Shown here one piece after another: positions 63,225-64,000 of a stretch of 64,000 nt of DNA. The notes below the pieces were generated by a model. That model saw only the letters and a list, made by a program, of their open reading frames with translations. It did not search any database and had not been told where the DNA came from. The position numbers and the translations under genes were made by a program. How positions within the stretch are numbered: the stretch's first letter is position 1; each line of letters starts with the position of its first letter. The stretch lies in the NCBI RefSeq assembly GCF_029952445.1, contig NZ_JAQPPK010000002.1:124001-188000 (forward strand). The letters run 5' to 3'. Source of the DNA: Paenarthrobacter nitroguajacolicus (GTDB lineage Bacteria > Actinomycetota > Actinomycetes > Actinomycetales > Micrococcaceae).

Positions 63225-64000
63225 TTGTCCAGCCACACAGACGCCGCCCGAACACTCGGGGTAGGCATTCTCGGCGCAGGCCCCGTCACCCAAGCCATCC
63301 ACCTGCCGTCCCTCGCACGACTCGGCGATCTCCTCACCGTCCGCCACATCATGGATGTTGACGCCTCCGTGGCAGAGTCAGTTGCAGCCCGGGTTGGCGC
63401 AACTCACAGCACCAGCATCGATGCCCTCCTCGGCGATCCTGCAGTGGACATCGTCGCCATCTGCAGCCCGCACCAGTTCCACGCTGAGCAAGTCATCGCC
63501 GCCTGCCGGGCAGGCAAGAAAGCCGTCCTTTGCGAGAAGCCCTTCGCCATGAACGCCGAGGAAGCCGCGCGCATCTCGGCCGTCAGCGAAGAAACCGGTG
63601 TGCCGATCATCGTAGGCGCCATGCACACGTTCGATCCCGGCTGGAGCGCCGCACAGGAACACTGGGACAACCTCCCGGACACCGCGCACACCATCCGCTC
63701 CTCGATCGTCCTGCCCCCGAACTCCCGGTTCGAGGACTTCGCCACGGAGATCATCACCCGGCCCGCAGGCGGTACGCCTGACTACTCCGATCCCGAGGTC
63801 ATCAAGCAGTCGCTCAAGGGCGGCATCATGGGCCTGGCCATCCATGATCTCCCCCTGGTCCGCCGTTTCACCCCGGACTTCAAGGACATCGAAGTCCTGG
63901 AGGCACGCATCGTCCGGCCCTTCGGCTACGTCATCTCGCTGCGCACGCCAACGCGGACCATCGAACTTCGCGCAGCCATGAACAACACGTGGAAGCCGGA
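63225..64000 (+). CDS. Gfo/Idh/MocA-family oxidoreductase, 3' end beyond window
   Basis: At least 258 codons; cut off by the right edge. Starts with TTG at 63225, with AGAGG at 63210-63214. NAD-binding LGVGILGAGPVTQAIHLPSL and the family signature CEKPFAMNAEEAARIS are present; HTFDPGWSAAQEHW and GIMGLAIHDLPLVRRFTPDF fit the C-terminal sheet. Oxidises or reduces a sugar, inositol or sugar acid with NAD(P). Probably the first gene of a sugar-catabolic operon controlled by the divergent ROK repressor. Confidence 0.9.
   Translation, partial: MSSHTDAARTLGVGILGAGPVTQAIHLPSLARLGDLLTVRHIMDVDASVAESVAARVGATHSTSIDALLGDPAVDIVAICSPHQFHAEQVIAACRAGKKAVLCEKPFAMNAEEAARISAVSEETGVPIIVGAMHTFDPGWSAAQEHWDNLPDTAHTIRSSIVLPPNSRFEDFATEIITRPAGGTPDYSDPEVIKQSLKGGIMGLAIHDLPLVRRFTPDFKDIEVLEARIVRPFGYVISLRTPTRTIELRAAMNNTWKP

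Overview
The window is high-GC, densely packed actinobacterial chromosome. Gene content and protein style point to the Micrococcaceae (Arthrobacter/Paenarthrobacter type): lhr next to nei, ramB divergent from aceA-aceB, many TetR/ROK/MocR regulators, DUF4916, DUF4232 and YcnI proteins, frequent GTG/TTG starts, and probable leaderless transcripts. I see no rRNA, tRNA, transposase, integrase, prophage or CRISPR array. It reads as ordinary chromosome carrying several unusual local systems.

Layout. 0.1-9.2 kb: a membrane Ser/Thr kinase, a double-HTH Lrp regulator with a membrane protein, a KefF-like oxidoreductase, a CPA2 antiporter, a YcnI protein and a DUF4232 lipoprotein. 9.2-15.1 kb: a DNA-repair pair, giant helicase Lhr overlapping a Nei glycosylase. 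15.3-20.5 kb: a polysaccharide locus, with a secreted GH16 glucanase carrying a ricin-type lectin divergent from a cellulose-synthase-like glycosyltransferase, a STAS protein and a membrane-anchored GH26 hydrolase. 20.5-28 kb: small regulator/target modules (YczR/YczE, TetR/DUF4188, ArsR/SRPBCC), a pseudouridine synthase, a macrodomain hydrolase and a DedA protein. 28-33.5 kb: ppc and an ECF sigma factor fused to its own anti-sigma-like region. 33.8-41.9 kb: mixed metabolic genes, including an acyl-CoA dehydrogenase/SDR operon and a GH76-like protein. 41.9-44 kb: queuosine salvage (tgt, yhhQ). 44-46.5 kb: a TetR/epimerase operon embedded in 32-33 bp tandem repeats. 46.8-52.3 kb: an MHS-family transporter, then a two-component system overlapping a TAXI binding-protein gene, then a pyridoxine-kinase-like gene. 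52.4-55.4 kb: a cytochrome b561-type protein, a TetR, and a toxin-antitoxin-like HTH/nucleotidyltransferase pair. 55.4-60.3 kb: the glyoxylate-shunt locus ramB-aceA-aceB. 60.5-64 kb: an MFS exporter and a ROK repressor divergent from a Gfo/Idh/MocA oxidoreductase that runs off the right edge.

Two kinds of structure stand out beyond the genes. First, the spacers carry several families of palindromic or tandem repeats: 66-bp and ~62-bp hairpins present twice each, a 75-bp hairpin with a half copy elsewhere, a 65-bp hairpin, and a 32-33 bp G-rich-strand tandem repeat at three loci. Some of these supply the last codons and stop of neighbouring genes. Second, many regulator genes have clear inverted repeats in the spacer they share with their likely targets, and at least eight genes have a TANNNT-like -10 box followed by exactly 6-7 nt and the start codon, the signature of leaderless mRNA.

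Most interesting candidates: the GT2-STAS-GH26 polysaccharide operon, whose synthase has a ~105-residue insertion just before the TED motif; the sigma/anti-sigma fusion; the TGT with Leu in place of the usual substrate-pocket Cys beside a queuosine-precursor transporter; the two-component system with a TAXI protein but no TRAP permease; and the HTH/nucleotidyltransferase pair. All functional calls are by reading the protein sequence; no database search was run.
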